Below, piece by piece: positions 39,873-47,922 of a stretch of 64,000 nucleotides of DNA. A program made the position numbers and the translations under genes. Below the pieces are notes generated by a model. It ran no database searches, was not told the origin of the DNA, and saw nothing but the letters and a program-made list of their open reading frames with translations. Position 1 is the stretch's first letter. Every line of letters starts with the position of its first letter. This DNA comes from Deltaproteobacteria bacterium (GTDB lineage: Bacteria > Myxococcota_A > Polyangia > Polyangiales > JADJMO01), in the NCBI GenBank assembly GCA_022843175.1, contig JALHOE010000021.1:1-64000 (forward strand), read 5' to 3'.

Positions 39873-41612
39873 TCATGTGGTGGCGGCTGACGTGAACGCA
39901 GCGATCTTCCAGGCCGATGCTTCCGCGACCAGGCGGTATTGGCCACGAAAGGGCTCGAGCGCCGAGAACGTCCCATCTTCTGGCGGTACAACGTCGACGA
40001 CCGCCTCCGTGTCGTTGGACTGCACGGCTTGAGTCCACAGCTCCACGGGCCCGGCGTTCGCGAACTCACCCTCCGGCGGTTGCAGGTGTCTGTGCGACTC
40101 GTTGAACGCTGCTGTGGCCAGCGCTGCGCGCTCGGCGTCTAGGTGAAGGAGCGTTGCCGTGATCCACGCCGCCACCGCTTCCGCGGGGTCCGCTGCTTCG
40201 AGGACCTCGGGCGGCCCCCACCGATATCCGACGTGTCGAGATCGAACTCCCCACTCTCCTCGCTCGCAGACCCAATGCTCGGTGAGGCTGTGTTGGCGGC
40301 TATCGTAGCAACAGTGGCTGACCCAAATCTCTCCGTCGCCGGAGGCCAACACGCTTCGATCGCCGAGGAACTCTCGGAGAACCTCCAACCGTCCTTCCTT
40401 GAGCGCGTCGCCATCGAGCAGCACGCCGATCTCGGTGTGCGGCAACGCCACGAGGCGTAGGAGCAGATCCTCGGCCGAGCGTCCGGCGATGCGCACCGTC
40501 TGCGAAGGGATCACCATGTCACCCCTAAGCCTGAGGGTCGCGGCGGTGGCTGGTCGTTCGTCGCCGCGCGAGACGGCGGTCAGCAACGCTACCTGCACCT
40601 GCTCATCACCCGCGACACTGCAGACGACGAGCTGCGGCGTGTCATCATTCCGCCGAGACTCCTGTGCAACGGCGCCAATCGCTTCGAGCACCCCATCAAG
40701 GCCCGAGCGTTCCGCCGCGGCCGTCCGGAGAATGAACCCGCGCTGCTTGGCGCTGAGCTTTCCGACGCTCGCCGAAGGAATGAGGGAGACGTCGCTCGTG
40801 GGCTCTTGCCGAGTGAACAGCTCACCGAAGGCGGCACCGGCAAGCTCCGCGATCTGCTCGTTAGGGTTGGTCCGCAAGGCGTACGCGAAGGCCTCCCTTC
40901 GCAAGCGGAGACTCGTCAGCGCGCGGGCTGCATCGGTTTCCGAAGCATCGTCGACGCGGAGCGCCGCCGCGACGGCCTGGAAGTTCGTCTGACGTTGCGT
41001 GAGGACGAGGAGGAGCGCGAGCGAGGCGTTCGCGAGCTCGATGGCGGCCACCTCATCCACGAGATGCGCTTCGTGTGCGCGGCGATGCCGCCATGGGTAC
41101 ACGTACGCGAACAATGCTGCCCCGACGTCGCGGACCGGTGAGGCAGCACGCTTCTTGGCTGCCCGCACAAGTCCGGCGCGTTCCCTCTCATCGACATCAA
41201 GCAGCAGGGGCACGACGTCGTCCCACCCGAGCTTCCACGCGTCGGTGTTCGGAAATCGGAACCGAGCGAGTTTCTTTGCGAACGGTTCCAGCAGCGCCGC
41301 GAGGTTCTGCGCGTGATCGGACAAGCCCCACTCGTGCGATCGTGGAGAGGAGACGTAGCCCAGGAAGGTCTCTCGAAAGCGGGCGCCGATTCCTCCCAGT
41401 TGAGGTTCGGCGACAGGCAGATCGAGGAAGCGCGGGAGGATCTGGAAACCGTCCACCACGTCGTCGGCGAGCCGCTCGTTCAACTCGGGTTGGCGCGGCA
41501 CCTGAAAAATTTGCAGGCGCGATCGGGCGTACATCGCCAGCTGCTTGTAGACCTCCACCGCCGGGTTCGCCGCGCCTGCCAAGGGTCGACAGGTTGCCTC
41601 GTTAACGCGCAC
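39873..41612 (-). CDS. Large hypothetical protein (579 aa)
   Basis: Long coding-like ORF, no recognised domain; lies in the accessory cluster. Confidence 0.6.
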   Translation of the reverse strand: MRVNEATCRPLAGAANPAVEVYKQLAMYARSRLQIFQVPRQPELNERLADDVVDGFQILPRFLDLPVAEPQLGGIGARFRETFLGYVSSPRSHEWGLSDHAQNLAALLEPFAKKLARFRFPNTDAWKLGWDDVVPLLLDVDERERAGLVRAAKKRAASPVRDVGAALFAYVYPWRHRRAHEAHLVDEVAAIELANASLALLLVLTQRQTNFQAVAAALRVDDASETDAARALTSLRLRREAFAYALRTNPNEQIAELAGAAFGELFTRQEPTSDVSLIPSASVGKLSAKQRGFILRTAAAERSGLDGVLEAIGAVAQESRRNDDTPQLVVCSVAGDEQVQVALLTAVSRGDERPATAATLRLRGDMVIPSQTVRIAGRSAEDLLLRLVALPHTEIGVLLDGDALKEGRLEVLREFLGDRSVLASGDGEIWVSHCCYDSRQHSLTEHWVCERGEWGVRSRHVGYRWGPPEVLEAADPAEAVAAWITATLLHLDAERAALATAAFNESHRHLQPPEGEFANAGPVELWTQAVQSNDTEAVVDVVPPEDGTFSALEPFRGQYRLVAEASAWKIAAFTSAATT

Positions 41613-41701
41613 CTAGCCAGCGGCAGCCGTGCTCCGACGCGGGCTGCCTGCATTGGACGGAGCGCGTGACCGCACGGCGCTCACAATGATAGCCAGCAGA
41701 G

Positions 41702-42304
41702 ATGGGTCTCCATCCAAGCCCGCACCGCGTCCCCGATCTGACGCGCGCGGTGAACTCCCTCGTTGGTGTTCTGCAGGACCCTGTGTGCGGCACCAACATG
41801 AACAAGTCGGCGGTCGTTGGTTTCCTCGGCGAGGTCATCGTTCGGAAGGTGTTGGCCGACTGCGGGTACAAGGTCGACCACCTCGGAAACCAGGCAGGCA
41901 AGGACCTGGCGCTGCCTGAACTGGGGCTGACCATCGACGTGAAGTGCTCGACGCTGAAGTCCGAGTTCGGGACGGGGTTTGCGCACTGGGGTTGGCAGCT
42001 GCACGGTGGAGCGCGCAAACGGCCGATCGCTTGTTCTCACTTCGTCTGCGTCGCGCTGGACGATCGGCATGAGGCTTCGCGGTTCTACGTGCTGAACGCA
42101 CGCGACCTCCCGCGCTTCCCCGCTGCCAGCGGCCGGTACAACGCGCGTCATGCCCTCGTTGCGGCGGTACGCGATGACGACGCCATTCCGCAGCACCGGG
42201 ATCGCCCGTTCTTGATGAAGTGCCGACGACTTGTCCGCGACGGTGTGGCGAGCGCCGTGCGACCGAACGCTCGTGAGCTCCTCCGCGCCCTGCGTGCCCG
42301 CTGA
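41702..42304 (+). CDS. Putative PD-(D/E)XK nuclease
   Basis: NKSAVVGFLGEVIVRKVLADCGYKVDHLGNQAGKDLALPELGLTIDVKCSTLKSE: E...D...DxK layout. Confidence 0.6.
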   Translation: MGLHPSPHRVPDLTRAVNSLVGVLQDPVCGTNMNKSAVVGFLGEVIVRKVLADCGYKVDHLGNQAGKDLALPELGLTIDVKCSTLKSEFGTGFAHWGWQLHGGARKRPIACSHFVCVALDDRHEASRFYVLNARDLPRFPAASGRYNARHALVAAVRDDDAIPQHRDRPFLMKCRRLVRDGVASAVRPNARELLRALRAR

Positions 42305-42350
42305 GCGTCCCGCTCAGACCGGTGCTGCGTAGTCCGTGACGACGGTCGTG

Positions 42351-43358
42351 TCAGCGAAGCGGAGCGCTGGGGAAAAACACCGGCGCGTTCCAAAGCGCGA
42401 GCCCAGAAACGTTAGCCTGCTCACCTGAGGGCCCCGACGAAATGGCCTGCACAAACTTGAAAAACTCATGTTCCCTGCGACGAGCCTCGCGGGGCGACAT
42501 CCGGAGGAACACCGGTTCGTCAAGTTGGTGCACGCGTGGCGCAGAGGAGAAGTCGCCAGCGGCCGCGACTACGACCTCGCGATCTCCGCCGTACACCTCG
42601 TCGCGCGCGTACCCGGCGACGGAAGCGTTCAATGACCGCACTTCTTGGCGCGTGAGCAGGACGTGCGTCAACGATGCGATGGTCCAGGTTGCTCGACCTG
42701 GGTCCCATATGAGGCGGGGACCATTCCCCGGATAGAGCGCGACAGCCAGATCAGCGCGGAGCGGGACGACGCACCCGAGTCGACGAGGCGGGCCTGCGTG
42801 CAGGGTTGGCACCCTGCCCATGTCGTTCGTGAGGAAGGGCTCGTCGGCTGAATGGAGCACGTCCCACTCAGCCACGAGCATCGGCGCCAGCAACCTTTGA
42901 CACTCGAGCATGCGAGCGACGTTGACGTTTGAAGGGTCGAGCATTCGGTCGCGGAGCAGATTGGGCGTGTCGCCGATCCGATTCGGTAGTCTCGCCGCGA
43001 AGTCGACCGCGCGAGCGAATACATGCGCTAGAAACTGTACGAGGTTCGCGAACCAGTCGGCTCCGAGGGGGACTGCATCGGAGCCGCCGAGGTGCGCGAT
43101 CGAAGTCGCGAGCTTCGCCTCGACTGGCGCCCACATCTGATCGACTTGGTTGGGATCCATCCTACCGACGGCGTACCTCGCATCGATCGTGTACATGTTG
43201 TGCCGCGCAGCGAGGTTCTCGGCGGTTTGCTGAAAGAGCGATCCGCGGCCGCGACGCGCAACCCACAGCACGGACTTTCGCGCGCGCGTCGCAGGCGAGC
43301 TGCTGAACCCGGCCAGGTACGTGGCCGGGAGGTAGTGCTGCCACGACCCCGTCGTCAT
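42351..43358 (-). CDS. DUF4238-like protein
   Basis: N-terminal WQHYLPATYLAGFSS; internal WDVLHSADEPFLTNDMGRVP. Confidence 0.6.
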   Translation of the reverse strand: MTTGSWQHYLPATYLAGFSSSPATRARKSVLWVARRGRGSLFQQTAENLAARHNMYTIDARYAVGRMDPNQVDQMWAPVEAKLATSIAHLGGSDAVPLGADWFANLVQFLAHVFARAVDFAARLPNRIGDTPNLLRDRMLDPSNVNVARMLECQRLLAPMLVAEWDVLHSADEPFLTNDMGRVPTLHAGPPRRLGCVVPLRADLAVALYPGNGPRLIWDPGRATWTIASLTHVLLTRQEVRSLNASVAGYARDEVYGGDREVVVAAAGDFSSAPRVHQLDEPVFLRMSPREARRREHEFFKFVQAISSGPSGEQANVSGLALWNAPVFFPSAPLR

Positions 43359-43470
43359 CTCCGCGTCTCTACCGCGCGACTCGGAGTAGGCAAGCCCGCG
43401 GCCGCGGATTGGGTGAAGTGGTACGCTTCGTCACGTAGCCAAGGTCGCGGCTCACCTCACGGAGCAACCC

Positions 43471-44574
43471 ATGAGCGTGCGTCGCGTGCAGCGGCGAGAC
43501 CCGACAACGGGCTCGACGCGAGAGTACTGGATGGTGGATGTGGACTACGAACACCCCGACGGCCGGCGCGAACGAGTCCGGAAGGTTTCGCCTGTGCCGA
43601 CCAGGCGAGGGGCCGAGGAGTACGAGCGGAAGATCCGCGCCGAGCTCCTGAACCCCACGCAGAAACGAAAGGAGGCTCCGCTGTTCTCCCAGTTCGTCGA
43701 CGAGCGTTGGCTGCCCACGTATCCCGCATCCGCGGGGAACAGGGCGACCACCATCAAGGAGAAGGAGGGGCACCTCAAGCTGTACTTGAAGCCCGCCTTC
43801 GCGTTGGTGCGTCTCGACGACATCCGTGGCGAGCGCGTCGATCGCTTCTTCGCCGACCTCACCAAGAAGGTCGGACCGAAGACGCGGAAGAACGTGCGCG
43901 CGACGCTCCGGCGCATCCTCGCGTCGGCGGTGGAATGGGAGATCCTCGATACCATCCCCAAGCTGCCACGCGTGAAGGTGCCGGACTCGAAGTTCGATCA
44001 CCTCTCGCGCGAGGAATCCGACGCGCTCATCGCGGCCGCCCGCGATGCGCAAGAGCACGCGCTGTTCGTCTTCGCGCTCCACACCGGTGCACGCGCAGGG
44101 GAGCAGCTCGCGATCGAGTGGGGTGACGTCGACTTCCGCAACCGGAAGATCATCTTCCGGCGTTCGTCGGTGCATGGCGTGGTCGGTCCGACGAAGTCGG
44201 GTCGCGAGCGAAAGGTGCCGATGACCGACACGCTGAAGAAGGCGCTCGAGGCGATCCGTCACTCACGTGGCGCGAACGTCTTCTGCGACGAGGAGGGCAA
44301 GCCCCTCACGATCTGGATGTTGCACCATCGCCTCCTCTCGGCGTCCGCGCGTGCGGACGTTCGCAAGGTGCGCTGGCACGACCTCCGTCACTCGTTCGCG
44401 TCGCAGCTCGTGACCGCCGGTGTTCCCATCCGCCAGGTTCAGGACTGGCTCGGGCACGCCTCCATCACGATGACCATGCGGTACTCGCACCTGGCGCCAG
44501 GTTCGGGGACCGATCTGATCAAGGCGCTGGAAACCAACGGCAACCTGACGGCAACGAGGGCGAAGGCAAGCTGA
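43471..44574 (+). CDS. int: Tyrosine recombinase/integrase
   Basis: HTGARAGEQLAIEW, VRWHDLRHSFASQL, WLGHASITMTMRYSHL; clearly related to the integrase at 15193..16398. Confidence 0.92.
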   Translation: MSVRRVQRRDPTTGSTREYWMVDVDYEHPDGRRERVRKVSPVPTRRGAEEYERKIRAELLNPTQKRKEAPLFSQFVDERWLPTYPASAGNRATTIKEKEGHLKLYLKPAFALVRLDDIRGERVDRFFADLTKKVGPKTRKNVRATLRRILASAVEWEILDTIPKLPRVKVPDSKFDHLSREESDALIAAARDAQEHALFVFALHTGARAGEQLAIEWGDVDFRNRKIIFRRSSVHGVVGPTKSGRERKVPMTDTLKKALEAIRHSRGANVFCDEEGKPLTIWMLHHRLLSASARADVRKVRWHDLRHSFASQLVTAGVPIRQVQDWLGHASITMTMRYSHLAPGSGTDLIKALETNGNLTATRAKAS

Positions 44575-44600
44575 AATCAGCTTGTTTCGCCGTTCCAAAG

Positions 44601-44676
44601 TGGCGTCCCCAACGGGATTCGAACCCGTGTTAGCGGCGTGAAAAGCCGCGGTCCTGGGCCTCTAGACGATGGGGAC
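44601..44676 (-). tRNA. tRNA-Glu (anticodon TTC), CCA encoded
   Basis: Complement GTCCCCATCGTCTAGAGGCCCAGGACCGCGGCTTTTCACGCCGCTAACACGGGTTCGAATCCCGTTGGGGACGCCA folds as a cloverleaf: 7-bp acceptor, anticodon loop TTTTCAC, T-loop TTCGAAT. Confidence 0.95.
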
Positions 44677-44744
44677 GGCAGAACGAAACCGAGCCAGGAG
44701 GCCGCTTCATTACCTTTCCTCTGCCGTTCGCGCAACCTCGACCG

Positions 44745-46481
44745 TCACTCGTCGTCCCCGAAGAGAGACATCTGCTTCTTCGGCGGCGCAGCCTTCACCC
44801 TCCGCGCCGTCTTCCGCTCCGCCGCCGTCTCGACCTCGCGGTGCCCCGTCTCGAGCTGGCTGTTGAAGAGCGCCTCCACCGTCGCGACGGTGTCGGCCTC
44901 CTCGGGCTGCTTGTCGTCGCGGATGCGGAGGATGCGCGGGAAGCGGAGCGCGTAGCCGCTCTTGTGGCGCGTGGAGCGCTGGATGCCGTCGAACCCGACC
45001 TCGAGGACGATCTCGGGGCGCACCAGCCGCGTGCCGCCGAACTTCTCGGTCGTGAGCCGCTCGAGCCTGCGCGTGAGGGTGACGATCTCTTCGTCGGTCA
45101 CGCCGGAGTACGCCTTGCCGACGTTCACCAGCTCGCCGTCGCGCCACACGCCGAACGTATAATCACTCAACGTACCGGCGCGCTTGCCGGTGCCCTCCTG
45201 CGCGGCGGTGATCACGACGTCGAGCGTGGCGAAGGCCTTCTTCACCTTGATCCACGCCTGACCGCGGCGCCCCGCGTCGTAGATCGCGTCGACCCGCTTG
45301 AGCACCAGACCCTCGTGGCCGCGCGCGCGCGCCGCCTCGAACTCCGGATCGAGGTCGCCCATCGGGCGCACCGCGTTGAGCACGAAGCTCGTGCGCGGGC
45401 CGCTCGTCTCGGCCCACGCCTCGAGCCGCGCGCGGCGCTCGCGCCACGGGAGCTTCAGATGGTCGCCGGAGTCGTCCGCGAGGAGGTCGTACGCGAAGAA
45501 CGCGACCGGCACCTCGGCGATCAGCTCGGCCGACGGCTCCTTGCGACGGAGCCTCGTCTGCAGCGCGAGGAAGGGGCGGGGGCGGAGGTCGGGGGTGACC
45601 GCGACGAGCTCGCCGTCGAGCGCGATCGAGCCGCGCACGAGCTGGAACGCCTCGACGATCTCGGGGTAGGCATCGGTGACCCGCTCGAGGCCGCGCGCGA
45701 AGATCGACACGCGCTCGCCGACCTTGTGCACCTGCGCGCGCACGCCGTCGATCTTGTCCTCGACGACGTGCAGCGCGGGATCGAGCTCGGTGGCGATCGT
45801 CTCGAGCGGCGTCGCCAGCATGAACGCGACGGGCCTTCCGATCGCGACCCGGGCCGTGCCCAAGCGATCGTCGCGCGCGAGCACCGCCACCACGCCGGGG
45901 TCGGTGACGATCGCGGCCGCCGCGCGCACCGCCTCGAGGGGCCGCTGAAACGCGCGCGCGATGGCGCCCTCGAGCACGCCGCCCTGCGCGCCGACCCGCA
46001 GCGACGAGTGAAACACCTTCGCCAGGTACTTGGTCTCGAGCGGCGTCGCCCGCGCGAACGCGGCGTCGAGGCGAGCCTTCTTCAGCTCGCGCCGACCGGT
46101 CGACGCGAGCGCGTCGAACAGCGCGGCCACCTCGAGCAACGACACGCCCCCGCGCGCCGAGGCGCCGGGCACCCGCTTCATCAGCAGCGCGAACGCCTCG
46201 CCGAGCTCGCCGCAGCGCCGCGCGCACTCCCAGCACACCCACTGCGGCCACCCCACCGCGTCGACCATCACCTCCCCGAGCAGCGACCACCCGACCCCGA
46301 GCGGCCGCGCGTCGCCCGGGCCGAGCGTCATCCCGGCGGTGATCCGCGCCGCCGTCATCAGCGCCACGCCCTCGGCGTCGTCGTGGGCGACGGCGGCCAA
46401 CACCGCGGCGAGCGCCTCCTCCTTGCCGATCCGCGAGCGGGTCAGGCGCGTGGCCTCGAGCGCGGCGGCGAGGCGCTTCAT
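44745..46481 (-). CDS. ATP-dependent DNA ligase
   Basis: HVVEDKIDGVRAQVHK (KxDG active site), ALDGELVAV, EGLVLKRVDAIYDAGRRGQAWIKVKK. Confidence 0.92.
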   Translation of the reverse strand: MKRLAAALEATRLTRSRIGKEEALAAVLAAVAHDDAEGVALMTAARITAGMTLGPGDARPLGVGWSLLGEVMVDAVGWPQWVCWECARRCGELGEAFALLMKRVPGASARGGVSLLEVAALFDALASTGRRELKKARLDAAFARATPLETKYLAKVFHSSLRVGAQGGVLEGAIARAFQRPLEAVRAAAAIVTDPGVVAVLARDDRLGTARVAIGRPVAFMLATPLETIATELDPALHVVEDKIDGVRAQVHKVGERVSIFARGLERVTDAYPEIVEAFQLVRGSIALDGELVAVTPDLRPRPFLALQTRLRRKEPSAELIAEVPVAFFAYDLLADDSGDHLKLPWRERRARLEAWAETSGPRTSFVLNAVRPMGDLDPEFEAARARGHEGLVLKRVDAIYDAGRRGQAWIKVKKAFATLDVVITAAQEGTGKRAGTLSDYTFGVWRDGELVNVGKAYSGVTDEEIVTLTRRLERLTTEKFGGTRLVRPEIVLEVGFDGIQRSTRHKSGYALRFPRILRIRDDKQPEEADTVATVEALFNSQLETGHREVETAAERKTARRVKAAPPKKQMSLFGDDE

Positions 46482-47506
46482 TCGACCGCGTCCTCGGCCG
46501 CGTCGATCGCGCGCACCTCGCGCGGCTCGCTCTCGATGCCCTGCTCGCGGAGGATCCGCGAGAACACGGTGGGCTCGCCGTGGGTCGCGTACACGAACCG
46601 CGCACGTGAGCCGCGCACCGTCTCGAGCAGATCGTCGAAGTCAGCGTGGTCGGAGAGCGCGAACCCGATCTCCGCGCGCAGGCGCTCGATCGACGCGTCG
46701 ATCAGCGACCACCCCGAGACGTACGCGGCGCGGAAGCCCTTGCGCCCCTTGATCATCGGCGTGCCCGCGGTGCGCGGCGGCGTGAGCAACACCGCGCCGA
46801 GCACCTTCTTCTTCTTCTTCTCCTCGGCGTACGCGCGCAGCGCTCCGCTTGCGATCCCGAGCGGGACGCCGAGCGCCTCGTAGGCCTGGCAGATCTTGAA
46901 CGCCGCGCCGTGCGCGATCACCGGCAGGCCCGCCGCCACCAACGCGTGCGCGAGCGCCTGCGACTTGCCGAGCGCGTACGCGTACACGACGGGCGTGTCG
47001 CCGGCCTCGAGTACGCCGCGGCACCACGCGACGAGCGCGGCCATCGTCTCCTCGCGGTCGGGGAACGAGAACATCGGGAGCCCGAACGTGGACTCGATCG
47101 CGAGCGTGTCGCACTCGATCGGCGCGCCCTCGGCGTGCGTGGCGCCGGGGCCGGTGCGGTAGTCGCCGGTGTACACGAACCGTCCCCGTGCATGCTCGAC
47201 GACGAGCTGCGCCGCGCCGAGGATGTGGCCGGCCGGCGCGATCGAGAGCTGCGCGCCGCGCACGTCGACCTTCTCGTCCCAGTCAATCACGCGCGCGCCG
47301 ACGATCGCGCCGTGGCGCGCCTCGAGCAGCGCGAGCGTCTCGCGCGAGCCGTAGACGACCCCCGAGCCCCACCCGCCGCCGTGATCGCCGTGCGCGTGCG
47401 AGACGAACGCCGCCGGCACCGCCCGCTCGGGGTCGAGGAACAGCTCCAACCCGGGCAGGTGGAGACCGCCCGGCCGGACCTCGAGGGGGAGGGTGGGGCC
47501 GCTCAT
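46478..47506 (-). CDS. Ligase-associated MBL-fold exonuclease
   Basis: AAFVSHAHGDHGGGWG; FVYTGDYRTG; FALSDHADFDDLLE; ATGA overlap with the ligase gene. Confidence 0.85.
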   Translation of the reverse strand: MSGPTLPLEVRPGGLHLPGLELFLDPERAVPAAFVSHAHGDHGGGWGSGVVYGSRETLALLEARHGAIVGARVIDWDEKVDVRGAQLSIAPAGHILGAAQLVVEHARGRFVYTGDYRTGPGATHAEGAPIECDTLAIESTFGLPMFSFPDREETMAALVAWCRGVLEAGDTPVVYAYALGKSQALAHALVAAGLPVIAHGAAFKICQAYEALGVPLGIASGALRAYAEEKKKKKVLGAVLLTPPRTAGTPMIKGRKGFRAAYVSGWSLIDASIERLRAEIGFALSDHADFDDLLETVRGSRARFVYATHGEPTVFSRILREQGIESEPREVRAIDAAEDAVE

Positions 47507-47586
47507 GTAGCGAGAATCACACGAGGTTTCAGAAAGTAATGCAAAATACTGGTCCCCCGTTCAGCACTGCTAGTAAGTATCTCACC

Positions 47587-47910
47587 ATGCTCCCCGCATC
47601 GACGCTCCCCCGCATGGTCCTCCGCGCCGTCTACGCCCTGACCGAATCCGGTTCGCCCGCCTCGTTGCGCACCATCCTGGCGATCGTGCCCGCTCCCGCG
47701 CCGAAGGTCGTCGCCACCGTGCGCGCGCTCGACGCCGAGGGGTATCTCGACGCCAACCGCATGCGTCTCACGATGCGCGGGCTCGCCGCGGCCTGCGCGC
47801 CGCGCATGGTCGCCGCCGATCGCCGCAAGGCCCCCCGCGATCGACACTGGGCCGGCGCAATCTCCGAGCCGGCGAAGCCCGGGCTGCGCAAGGCAGCCAT
47901 CGTCGCGTAA
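47587..47910 (+). CDS. Small HTH-like protein
   Basis: MLPASTLPRMVLRAVYALTESGSPASLRTILAIVPAPAPKVVATVRALDAEGYLDANRMRLTMRGLAAA winged-helix-like pattern. Confidence 0.5.
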   Translation: MLPASTLPRMVLRAVYALTESGSPASLRTILAIVPAPAPKVVATVRALDAEGYLDANRMRLTMRGLAAACAPRMVAADRRKAPRDRHWAGAISEPAKPGLRKAAIVA

Positions 47911-47922
47911 CCTGCCATTCGA

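Noticed and set aside
44841-46883. 680-aa plus-strand ORF antisense to the ligase/exonuclease genes
   Set aside because: Arg/His/Glu-rich shadow ORF typical of high-GC antisense frames; the minus strand carries clear ligase and MBL motifs.
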